Shown here: piece after piece, positions 17,109 to 27,086 of the stretch
Numbering within the stretch: position 1 is the first letter of the stretch
Layout of the letters: each line of letters begins with the position of its first letter
Assembly (NCBI GenBank): GCA_963771005.1
Contig: CAVYRO010000008.1
Location: forward strand, 1,240,001 to 1,304,000
Length of the DNA stretch: 64,000 bases
Direction: 5' to 3'
DNA from: DASQZK01 sp963771005
GTDB taxonomy: Bacteria; Bacteroidota; Bacteroidia; Bacteroidales; GCA-2748055
The notes under the pieces: model-generated
Databases searched by the model: none
What the model saw: the letters and a program-made list of their open reading frames with translations, nothing else
Told to the model about the DNA's origin: nothing
Program-made: the position numbers and the translations under genes

Positions 17109-18140
17109 CTACCTTTCAACGGTCATCTTCCCCGTTTTATCAAAATGAACAAGACCAATGTACACGCGACGTCTTGTGTCCTCCTTTGAAACATGCCGGT
17201 GGTAAACCATGTAAAGTTCCGATGAATCGGGAGAGGTGACAAAGCTGTTGTGGCCCGGCCCATAGATCCCGGCATCCTCATCCATCCCGACAACAGGGTT
17301 ATCCGGATCTTTTGTCCAGGGACCAAAAGGTGAGGAAGCCGTGGAATAACCAATGCCATAGTAGGGATCCTGGTAATGATTGGCAGAATAGGTCATATAA
17401 TAGGTACCGTTATGCCTGATCACGGAACAGCCTTCATTGCAACGGGAGCGGTCGCTTAGCGGGTGTTCCCATTCCTGTTCGGCTTTGGAGCAAAATACAG
17501 GGCCGCTAACCGGGGAAAGATCATGGCTGAGTTCGCGACAGAGAATGTACCCGAAGAGGTGACCGCCGGGCCATGTGCCTTCATATCCCACCTTATCGTA
17601 ATAAAGATAGATCTTCCCATCGTTATCAAAGAAGATGTGGCCGTCGATGCATGAATACCCCGGATCGAACCATGGCGCATGCACGTCCCTGAAAGGTCCT
17701 GCCGGTGAGTCGGCCGATGCGAGGCAGAGAAGCATCCTGTTATTAGTCGTATCCTTACCCTTACAGCTGTATACCATGTAATACTTCCCGTTATAATGAT
17801 ATACCTCGGGCGCCCAGTAATTTCCCTGACCCCAGCTGTCTGCATTTTCCCTGAAGACGAAGCCCTCATATTTCCATCCGGGTACCGGTCCGGATCCCAT
17901 GGCAGCAGCAGGAATATCACGGGCCTCCGCAGACCAGCACTTGAACCCGGTGCCTGAGGATGTGGTGCCGTAAAGATAGTACCGCCCGTTATCATAAAGC
18001 ATGAACGGATCACCCATGAAGATGCTGTCGCTGACGGGCCGGGACCCGGAGGAAGACCTTGACACACCCTGGCTGAAAATGGAAGAAACCGGAATCAAAG
18101 CGATCATAAAAATCTGAAGAAACCTGGCGATCATCATCAT
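17109..18140 (-). CDS. Glycoside hydrolase family 43 protein
   Basis: 343 residues with a signal peptide (RFLQIFMIALIPVSSIFSQ). The five-bladed propeller signatures are present: MGDPFMLYDNGRYYLYG with the catalytic-base Asp, WAPEVYHYNGKYYMVYS, CIDGHIFFDNDGKIYLYYD with the pKa-modulating Asp, NEGCSVIRHNGTYYMTYS with the acid Glu, and GPGHNSFVTSP. Enzymes of this family are mainly arabinofuranosidases, xylosidases or galactosidases; the specificity cannot be fixed here. It lies 43 bp after the broken GH116 gene on the same strand, suggesting one operon with GH116 and GH172. Confidence 0.93.
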   Translation of the reverse strand: MMMIARFLQIFMIALIPVSSIFSQGVSRSSSGSRPVSDSIFMGDPFMLYDNGRYYLYGTTSSGTGFKCWSAEARDIPAAAMGSGPVPGWKYEGFVFRENADSWGQGNYWAPEVYHYNGKYYMVYSCKGKDTTNNRMLLCLASADSPAGPFRDVHAPWFDPGYSCIDGHIFFDNDGKIYLYYDKVGYEGTWPGGHLFGYILCRELSHDLSPVSGPVFCSKAEQEWEHPLSDRSRCNEGCSVIRHNGTYYMTYSANHYQDPYYGIGYSTASSPFGPWTKDPDNPVVGMDEDAGIYGPGHNSFVTSPDSSELYMVYHRHVSKEDTRRRVYIGLVHFDKTGKMTVER

Positions 18141-18183
18141 GATGGATTTTCATTTTGGATCACAAAATACATTTACATTTATA

Positions 18184-20764
18184 TTACAAATCCACCCGCT
18201 TCCCGTCCACCACGAAATTTTTCACCATAAATGTGCCGTATTTCGCATTGGCAAAGGGTTTCCCATTTTTCAGCCCCACGGATCCAAAACCGGTTTCACA
18301 ACTGAAAAAGCATTGAAAATTACGGCCTGCACGCGAATCGATTGTCATCGTCTGATCCAGGGCATTGTATTTTATACCTGTGAGACCCTGCAGAAGTCCG
18401 TAACTGGACATGGCCCGTGCATACCAGTGACCGCATTCATACTCGTTGAAAGGATTCCTGATGCGCCCGTCGTAGCGCCTGCGGACCTCTCTGACAATAT
18501 CAAGACCTTTGTCCTCTTCGCCCATCAGCATGAGATGGGAGGCAACCTGGTATTCGATACCCGTCCAAACTTCATTGCTGTATACAAAGGGAAAGGTGGG
18601 CTCGTCATGCCTGGGCCAGGAGCACAGAAGCAATCCGCCCTCGTCGCCGTAGGCATACCCGGCACGCTGCGGGTTTACATGTTCGCTCAGATCCTTCCTG
18701 AAATTGTACTTGTACACCGAAAGCAGATGGTTCAGCACCTTACTGCTGTCCATCAGCACAGGCACGCCGCACATTTCGGCGAGCCAGAAACCCAATACCC
18801 CGTCGCTGATACAGCCATCGCCATACTGGTATTTGGGACCTTCCTTTTTCAGGATGGAAAGGGCTTCCGGTGAATAACCGATACCCAGGCTGAGCCTTGA
18901 TGCTTCAACGGGATCGGGAGCCGTAAGTCCTGTCCATTGTACCTTCTGGAAGAAATATTCTCCATTGTACAATTCATTTCCCATGCGCTTCAACCCTTTA
19001 TCGAGGAGCTCCCGGTACAGGGGCACGTCATCCCCAAGCGCTTTGCCCATTTCGACCGCTGCAGTGAGTGCGCCGATATAGAAGCTGGTGCACATGCCGT
19101 CGGGTCCCCAGAACTCTATGTCGTATGTATTGTGATGAGGTTCCTCGAGCGCCCCTGTATGTCTTGGATCCCAATCCACGATACAAAAGTCCAGGCTTGT
19201 TTTTACGCGGGGCCAGAGTGATTTCAGCCATTCGGTGTCTCCAGAGATCTGCCATTCCCGGTAGATCTTCATGATGCCGCCGAGCTGGCCGTCAGAAGCA
19301 GCATGGAACCCATGTCCCGTTTCCCGTATGGGAAGGTTTGCCCTGAAGGTCTGATGTCCTGCGGCACTCTGGTCCTCATGGAATTCCGTATCTCTCAGCG
19401 AACGTTCAAGCGAGGGGAAGAGATGCGAAATGGCCTGGGCGTAATTCCAGACATGTGTACAAGAACCATGACAACAGCCTCCCAGGTCATGGCAACCTTC
19501 CCAGGCCCAGAGTTTTCCATCCTTCTGGCGAAGCACGGTAGGTGATTTTAGAATTGTGAGATTTGCGGCAACGGCTTCCATTACTTCGTCGGGGATATCG
19601 GAATCGTAAAATGTTTTAGTAAAAAGGCGCGACTTGGCTTTCAGGTCATCATAGTTCCGCAGCCAGTAACCTGCAACCTCTTTCACATCTTTGAATTTAC
19701 TGTCGTACCAGGGTTCGAAGTTCAGGGAAGAGGAGGAAGAGCAGCAACCCGAACCGGGTTCGCAGGTTGTTTCGGAGGCACGGGCTTCGGCGGCACTGTC
19801 TTCAGGCGACCATCCTACGCGCAGATCGGAATGTGGCACATACCATGCCATGTATACCCTGATCGTTTTCGTATCGTTAGGCTTCAGTTTGAAGGGAACG
19901 GATATGGAAGCTCCTGAGGCACCTTTGGTCACCGGGATTGGAGGCAGGAGTCAGATTTTCGATGTTTTTCCAAAGCACCGTCCGGCTGTCGAACCAACCA
20001 CCGCGAAACCAGCAATGATCGACCACCACACCGGGATCGTCGGTAAAGATCGCAAAATCACCCTTGTACTCGGGCTTGTCAGGAAAACAGGGCTGGGCCA
20101 GCACAAACCCATTGGAGATGGCCGCGATGGAATCATGGCCCACCGGTACTCCGCCCCACTCCGAAGAAGTGGTCACCTTCATAAAATTATCGGAGTTGAA
20201 GGCGAACAACGCTTCAATCTCCCTTGATGAAGTATTGGTGAAGGTATATTCGACACCTCCCACGGGAAGACTGGAATTATCGGGATCAGTCGGAACAAAA
20301 GGGCTCCAGCCGGTGATCTCCACATCCACGGGCATATCAGGATCGGTGAGTTTCACTTCCCCAAAAGGGAAACGGGCAGTCGAAACAGCAGTCCGAATAC
20401 CGGGGAACTCCGAAAACGCCTGACCCGTTGCCTGTATTCGGGCTGCCGAAGATCTTCCAGTCCTGCAAAGGTCCTTCAAGGATCTTCGCTCCGTTTTCCA
20501 CCCCTTTTACCGAAAGGGCCGCGAACATGAACGGGGAATTGAAGATATCGGGTTTATGCCGGACTGACATGTGGGAGAAGTCCCCGTTTCCGTCGAGACA
20601 AAACATGCCGGCACCTATGCCGCCAATGGGGAAGGCTACACGGTTCAGATTTTCGCCCATATAGGAACCATTGAAAGAATGGCCTTTGCGGCCGGAGGAT
20701 GATTGTCATGGCTGCATGATATCAGCGCCAGTGTGATGCATAAGGACAGGGTTATGATCTTCAT
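18184..20764 (-). pseudogene. GH116 (GBA2-like) beta-glucosidase/xylosidase lipoprotein, broken by three frameshifts
   Basis: The ATG at 20762-20764 gives a lipoprotein signal (MKIITLSLCITLALISCS). After about 26 codons the frame must change (one missing base near an AAA run at about 20680) to reach GSYMGENLNRVAFPIGGIGAG. It changes again near 20400 and near 19920 (one surplus base each). The last frame carries the (alpha/alpha)6 domain with YDIEFWGPDGMCTSFYIG (probable nucleophile Glu) and DGCISDGVLGFWLAEMCG (probable acid Asp). All parts of the family are present in order, so the coding content is complete apart from the three single-base shifts. Either a recent pseudogene or sequence errors; the second is quite possible given similar lesions nearby. 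Confidence 0.8.
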
Positions 20765-20827
20765 GTTTCAGGTTTTTTTGGTATAATCAGTCAGGTTAGG
20801 GATCCTTGCTATTTTCCGGGCTGTTGT

Positions 20828-22026
20828 TCATTCCCCCATAATTGCGGAGTCGTTGCCCATGGCTTTGCGCCAGGCATCTCTCCACCGGTTGATATCCACA
20901 ACGGAGATATCAGGCATAAATTTCCGGTCTTCTTTATCGGGAATGGGTTTCAGGTGGGAAGGCTTGTCGGCGTACCAGTAAGCCACACTGGCCAGGTCCA
21001 GGGTCAGGTAATTGTTATGACCGTGTTCAATGCTAATTCTCAGCGATTTATCGAAATAAACCGGGTCTTCAATATGAAACCGGTATACATGGGTTCGGCC
21101 GAGCCATCCGAAATTCCCGTTCACTCTCGGGTACCCGAAATACGGACTGCAAAAAGCGGTATTCGGGCTCCATGAAGTATTGAAATAATCCTCGGTGCCG
21201 GTACCATTCATCGAGTTGGCATTTTTATCGCCATCGATCCAAAACATGTCGTCGCCTTCGCCATACCAGATGGGACCCGGATTATTGACATAGTAGTTGA
21301 CTCCGATAAACTGGCCTTTGCCTTCGGTATCCAGGATGAGGTAGTTATTCTGCCCGCCGGGATTTTTTCCCTGTTCCGGGGAGAGGTGTACTCCATTCGT
21401 TTTCGCCTATTCCGGGAGCTCCGGTGAGCAGGTGGTTGTACCATGCATGGAAGTAGCCCATATTGTCATCAACGGGTGTTTCCAGGTAATCAACATAATA
21501 GTAAAAAGCGTTGATCCTTTGCCCGGTCTGGTTTTCAATTTCTATCTTCGCCCCTGTCCGGTAGGGCATTTTAAAATAGGAAACCATGGCCCGGCCTTCC
21601 CTGGGATTTGCCGACAGCGGCAGTGAAGTGAACTGGTAAGATTCGTCCCATCCCTGTCCGAAGAAAGGCCCGATAGGTGATTCAACTGAAGGAAATTCAT
21701 TACCATCCCAATATATACGGAGGATAATATCATTACGGCTTAACTCCGGTGGGAGGCGGGGCAATGGTGATCCAGATATGCGTGATGATGCCCGGACCTT
21801 TTATATCAGCAAGCGTTCATTTTTCGCCGTCGTTGATGCCGGAAACATTGTCTCCGTTCCCGCCGGTCCTGTCGTAACTGCTGATGCGTTTGTTTTTTAC
21901 GTTGTCACGGATAACGGCTACCCCGGAGAGGGCGTCCTGTGGCTGGGCGAGTGTTATTGCCGGCAGTGAAGATGCTAGAAAAAAGAGGCCTGCCATGAGC
22001 CAGCCGGGATGTTTGAATCTCTTCAT
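20828..22026 (-). pseudogene. GH172 (DUF2961) family hydrolase, broken by a stop codon and two frameshifts
   Basis: The signal peptide is MKRFKHPGWLMAGLFFLAS. The family start follows (RISSYDRTGGNGD, then GINDGEK), interrupted by an in-frame TGA at 21816-21818, after which the same frame continues TLADIKGPGIITHIWITIA. One surplus base near 21765 leads to PPELSRNDIILRIYWDG. Another near 21400 leads to NPGGQNNYLILDTEGKGQF and the conserved GTGTEDYFNTSW. GH172 enzymes act on furanosides (fructofuranose, arabinofuranose). It lies upstream of GH116 and GH43 on the same strand. TGA would arise by one C-to-T change from CGA, so this lesion is not an indel. Confidence 0.78.
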
Positions 22027-22501
22027 GTCACTTATTGTTAGTAGTCTGGTTTCGAGTTTACCTGTTCATTTTATGAAAGAAGTACGGACGTGAACAGGTG
22101 CTTGTACAAATATAAAAAAAAATGCTTGCGAATGAGGGTGGATGTAAAAAAGGTTAACTGTCTCAAACCGTTTAAATCTGGCCGCTTAAAATTTAGTTGC
22201 TTTTTCAATTTTTGATGTTGACAAACTAAAACATTTTTCATGTCTCCATGCCAATTGTGAAAACCGTTACCCCGGGAGTCCCTGTAATGCTCACATCTTT
22301 CTCATTTCCCTTTTCTTACCAAAGAAAAAGTAATACCGGATACTCCAGTGTCAGATGAAAGAGAGGTAATTTCCTTCATTAAATAGTGTTTGTGTTGTCA
22401 TCAATCATGTGGGTTTCTTTATATTTATGATCATTTTTATTTCGAGGTTCAGAGGTTCGTTAGGGTAACGATTTAAAAAAGACGATAAAAATTCCCGTAT
22501 C
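22027..22501. other. Divergent intergenic region, 475 bp
   Basis: This AT-rich region separates the GH172 gene (minus) from the DUF5107/TPR gene (plus) and must hold both promoters. I see no ORF of note, no repeat and no convincing TTTG-N19-TAnnTTTG promoter. Confidence 0.5.
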
Positions 22502-25500
22502 ATGAAAAGAAATATATTTTCCTTCGTCCTTCTCTTTGTTTTCGCAATTTCGTTTTCACAAGTCAGAGTCTATGAGGGGAAGGAGGTGATCCCCACCTAC
22601 CAGAAAGGTCCTGATGCAGAAAGCCCGGTATTTTATACAGGCCGCGGAGTGCAGGGAGCTGCAGGACACATGTATCCCTACCCTGCCCAGACAAACCTGA
22701 GCGACACCCTTACGCCGGTAACCTACAATATGGTTTACCTTGAAAATGAATATATTAAAGTGACCATCCTGCCGGCTTTCGGAGGAAAGATCTTTTCTGC
22801 CATCGATAAAACAAACGGGCACGAACTCTTCCACCGTAACAGCGTGATTAAACCCGACCTGATCGGAACGCTCGGAGCCTGGATCTCCGGAGGGGTTGAA
22901 TGGTGTTATCCAAATCATCACCGTACGTCAACGCTGATGCCTGCCGATTATGCCATCGTACAGAATGATGACGGCAGTGCCACAGTCTGGGTGGGCGAGA
23001 CCGAACGAACCCGGAGATTGAGAGGGATCATAGGCATTACCCTTTTTCCCGGCCGTTCCTATATCCAGGCGGAATATCATCTCAGCAACACCAATGTGAC
23101 TACAGAGAACTTCCTGTTCTGGGCAAATGTGGCCATTACGGCGAATAAGGATTTCCGTACTTTCTGGCCACCCAGCCAGGAAACCGGTGTATTCCACAGT
23201 AATACGAGTTTTACAGAATGGCCGGTGTCTCACCAGGTCTATAATGGAATTGATTACACTGCAGGTGTGGACCTTACCTGGTGGAAAAACCACCCCGACC
23301 CCGTTTCATTTTTCTTCTGGCAGGGTAAGGAAGGCTTTATCGGAGGATATGATTATGCTTTGCATGCCGGCACCGTCCATGTGGGTGATAAATACATTAA
23401 CAAAACTTCTAAACTATGGCAATTCGGGCCCGGCCTCCAGGGACAGAATGCCAGGAGAAAACTGACCGATGACGGCAAAGCGTATGTCGAACTTATGACC
23501 GGAACCTGGTCCAACAACCAGCCCGACTACAGCTGGTTTGAACCGAATGCTGTCAAAACTGCAAAAAATTACTGGTACCCGTTGAGAGACCTGGAGATCG
23601 TAAAAAATGCCAATACCGATGCTTCTGTAACTCTGCAGATGAGAGATCCCAAAACCGTTTTTTATGGTTTTAATACAACGGGTAAATTTGAAAAGGCACA
23701 GGCCGTATTAAAATACGATGGCAACGTCCTGGCCGTAAAAAACTGGATATTGATCCTGCACATCCCTGTACTTTTACCTATACAAGCAAAGAGGACCTCG
23801 ATGAATATAAACTTTATGCAGGCCTGCTGGATGAAAGCGGTAAAGAATTAATCTCATACGTCCCCTTTAACCCCCGGCATCCCGCCCTTCCGGACGTACA
23901 GAAACGGCCCGGGTCGCCGCAGGAAATTGAGTCTGTTGAAGATCTTTATCTTACCGGCAGATATGTGGAACAATTTTCCAGGCCCGGCATTAACGCCGAT
24001 GAATATTACCTCGAAGCGCTTAGAAAATCACCGGATGATTACAGGGTAAATGAAGCCATGGGTATCCGGAGGGTAAACCAGTGGAGATTTTCTGAAGCGG
24101 CATCCTTTCTCGGTAAGGCAGCCGGTAAGCTAAGGGTGAAATATATCCAGCCAAAAGAGGGGGAGCTGTATTATTATACAGCCCTCGCTGAACAGGGTCT
24201 GGGAAATGATGCAGAAGCATACCGCAACTTTTACCAGGCGACGTGGTACTATGCCTGGTATTCCCCGGCCTACTACCAACTGGCGCTTATGGAGAGCGCC
24301 AGGGGAAATTACGCTAAATCCATGGAATTCATCGAAAATGCGTATTCAACAAATACCCGCGACATTCGCATCAATGTGCTTTATGCTGCCTTGCTGAGAA
24401 AACAGGGACAGAAGGATGAAGCCCTGGCCCTTATCAACAGGTTCCTGAAATTCGATCCACTCAGTTTTGCCGCCCTTTACGAAAAAGGTCTCCTTAATGG
24501 CGGGGCTTCCCTGAAAGAGTGGCAAAAGAATATGCAGGATATCGATAATGATTATCTCGAAGTGGCCGTGAATTATCTCAATGCAGGTATGACCGGTGAA
24601 GGCATTGAACTCCTGTCTGAAATAGAAAACCCCGAAAATCCACTTGTATTTTACTACCTGTCCTGGTTTTATGAACAGGCAGATCAGCCTGACAAAGCTG
24701 CGGAAATGCTGAGGAATGCGGGTACCTTGCCGCTCGTTTACTGTTTCCCTTACAGGCTGGAGACTATGAGCGTACTGAAGCACGCCATCGCCAAGGATGC
24801 AGGAAATGCGAATGCATGGTACCTCCTGGGAAACCTGCTGTTCGACAGGCGTCCGGATGAAGCGATGGAAGCCTGGCATAAGGCGGTAAGTATACGTGAT
24901 CAATTCCCCATGGCCTGGAGAAACCTTGCTTTCGGTGAATTTCATTACAGACATAATACGGATCATGCCATCAGCAATATAAAAAAAGCCATCAGTCAGG
25001 AAGGCGGTTATCCTTTATGGTATTCGGAGCTTGCCGATTATTATGACCAGTCGGATGCGGATTTCAGGGAATGCCTTGAAATTTTGGAAAACCATCTTGA
25101 TGTCGTCAAAAAGGATATCGACGCTCCCAAAGATCTTGTAGGGCTTTACAATCTCAACGGTGAGTATGATAAAGCCATTGACTTGTTAAAGACCCATCAT
25201 TTCAGGACCTGGGAAGGCGGGCGGGAGACTTATTATCATTTTGTGGACGCCCATACGTTGAAAGCTCTTCAATTGATCGACAATGATCTGGATAAAGAAG
25301 CCATAGCAGAACTGCAGGCTGCGATGCTCTACCCCGAAAACCTGGAGGTAGGCAAACCCCTGAATGATGACAGGAATGCCATGATCTGGTATTTACTTGG
25401 CAAAGAAGCCGGGAAGATGAAACAAAAGAAGCAGGCCCGGGAATATTTTGAGAAGAGCGTCAACGCAAGGAATGCAAGGAACCAGGATGATCTTCTTTAC

Positions 25501-25797
25501 TACCAGGCAAAATCATGGGAGGCACTGGGCAATCCCGGGAAAGCCGGTGAACTGTATGCTCAGCTGATCAGCCTTGGAAAGGAACTTGAGGCCAAAGGCA
25601 CGGCCGGCAGAGGTATCGGCGTGGAATCTTCTCAGGTGGATAACCGCACTGCTTCCGGGGCTTATTTCCTTGAAGCTCTCGGGAACGCAGGGCTTGGGAA
25701 GAAGGATGAAGCTTCCGCCCTGCTGAAGAAGGCAATGGAAACTTACAGGAATAATCTTTGGGCGAAGAGGATGACGGAATATCCGGCGGATTTTTAA
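22502..25797 (+). CDS. Secreted DUF5107 plus TPR protein (frameshift near 23740)
   Basis: The start ATG at 22502 gives a signal peptide (MKRNIFSFVLLFVFAISFSQ). The N-terminal half is a DUF5107 beta-sandwich (aldose-epimerase-like: ITILPAFGGKI-type core, SGGVEWCYPNHHRT, FWANVAITAN). The frame then breaks at GTAAAAAACTGG. Adding one A restores VKKLDIDPAHPCTFTY and joins the second frame, which runs to 25797 as a long array of tetratricopeptide repeats. DUF5107-TPR proteins occur near glycan-degrading genes in Bacteroidota, but their activity is not established. The homopolymer at the break makes a sequence error likely. Confidence 0.8.
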
Positions 25798-25810
25798 AGA
25801 AGCCGGGATT

Positions 25811-26216
25811 TAACCGCAAAGTTCGCAGAGTTTAACGCAGAGTCCGCAAAGTTCTATATGTTGGTCTCGTCCCAAAGTTAATGTTCCCTCCTTCCTTTGC
25901 GATCTTTGCGCAACCTTTGCGACCTTTGCGGTTAAAGATTTTTTTTTAACCGCGAAGTACGCAGAGTTTAACGCAGAGTCCGCAAAATTCTATATGGTTG
26001 GTCTCGTCTCAAAGTTAATGTTCCCTCCTTCCTTTGCGATCTTTGCGCAACCTTTGCAACCTTTGCGGTTAAAGATTTTTTCTTAACCGCAAAGTTCGCA
26101 GAGTTTAACGCAGAGTCCGCAAAGTTCTATATAGTTGGTCTCGTCTCAAAGTTAATGTTCCCTCCTTCCTTTGCGATCTTTGCGCAACCTTTGCGACCTT
26201 TGCGGTTAAAGATTTT
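25811..26216. repeat. Three tandem copies of a 136-137 bp repeat with complementary ends
   Basis: Copies start at 25811, 25947 and 26084, each beginning TTAACCGC or TAACCGC. In each copy the left arm (AACCGCAAAGTTCGCAGAG) is roughly complementary to the right arm (ACCTTTGCGGTT), so every copy could fold into a long hairpin. The copies differ by only a few bases. This belongs to the TTTGCGGTT-type intergenic repeats common in Bacteroidota. It fills the gap between the TPR gene and the methyltransferase gene; no gene is seen in it. Confidence 0.9.
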
Positions 26217-26245
26217 TATAACCCCAAAGCCAATGTCAGATCAGT

Positions 26246-27076
26246 TTACCTTCCTTTAAATGAGATCCCGATACCCGCTCCGGGATACCAGTGATTCAAG
26301 GGTTTTTCCTTAAAAAAGAGAAAATGTCTGTTATTTTCGAGAGAAAATTTTGACAACTTATTCGTACTATGCGAATTATCCCCCAGGATTATTGTTTCTT
26401 CTTTCAGTAAGGGTTTAATCGTCTGGTATTCTTCATATTCATATTCAGCGGAATGTTCGCTGTCATTAATAAACAAGTCAATCTTTTCGGTAAAATCCGA
26501 TAAGCTTGTTATTGAATCTCCATATAAAATCTGTCCGTATTTTTTATATTCCCCCGCCAGGAGATATCCCGCCCTGGGATTGATATCCGTTCCATAATAG
26601 TTCCCACGATACCCCTCCTTCTCATTTTCTGCTAAAGCCGCGCATAATAAAACCGAGCCAAGGCCCTTATCAACGCCCGTTTCAATTATTACTTCCGGTT
26701 TTACTGCACGAGCCAGTGCATACCATCCCAGTCGTCTGCCAAACCGGATTTCTTTATCGGCAAACCTTTTTTCTTTTGCATTATTTGTAGCCCGTATAAT
26801 ATGATCCTTTAACTCTTTATTAGATTCAGCCTCTTTAATGTAACGGAGTATTTCAGAATATTCTTTTTTGGTAACAAATGCAATTGTCTGAGCTAATTCT
26901 GTCAGATTATCTTCTGTAAGATCATAGGTGAAATTTGTATCTTCATTCGATGAAAACCCCCACTTTAAGATTTGCAGATATTTTCTGTTAAAATATCCTG
27001 AAGCTAAATACAAGCGCCTGATAAAATTCAAAATCCAAATTTTTTTGGCGAAACTTAAAAATCCTCTCATCATCAT
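26246..27076 (-). CDS. Class I SAM-dependent methyltransferase-like protein
   Basis: 276 residues. A Rossmann core is visible: EVIIETGVDKGLGSVLLCAA (motif I), NYYGTDINPRAGYL (motif II, acidic end), ILYGDSITSL, and IDLFINDSEHSAEYEYEE. It resembles the cephalosporin-hydroxylase/Methyltransf_24 group. The gene begins 10 bp after the GH42-like gene. Its codons are visibly more AT-rich than its neighbours, which hints at separate ancestry. Substrate unknown. Confidence 0.75.
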   Translation of the reverse strand: MMMRGFLSFAKKIWILNFIRRLYLASGYFNRKYLQILKWGFSSNEDTNFTYDLTEDNLTELAQTIAFVTKKEYSEILRYIKEAESNKELKDHIIRATNNAKEKRFADKEIRFGRRLGWYALARAVKPEVIIETGVDKGLGSVLLCAALAENEKEGYRGNYYGTDINPRAGYLLAGEYKKYGQILYGDSITSLSDFTEKIDLFINDSEHSAEYEYEEYQTIKPLLKEETIILGDNSHSTNKLSKFSLENNRHFLFFKEKPLNHWYPGAGIGISFKGR

Positions 27077-27086
27077 TTAATTAAGA

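Noticed and set aside
18139..18873. 244-codon plus-strand frame
   Set aside because: Lies antisense to the GH116 C-terminal domain, whose catalytic motifs are on the minus strand.
22502..25797. Reading the DUF5107 and TPR parts as two genes
   Set aside because: The second frame has no start or ribosome site at the junction, and one extra A in an A-run joins them into a known domain order.
25811..26216. Possible CRISPR array
   Set aside because: Units are 137 bp with no short repeat/unique spacer alternation; the same holds for the 59.7 kb repeat.
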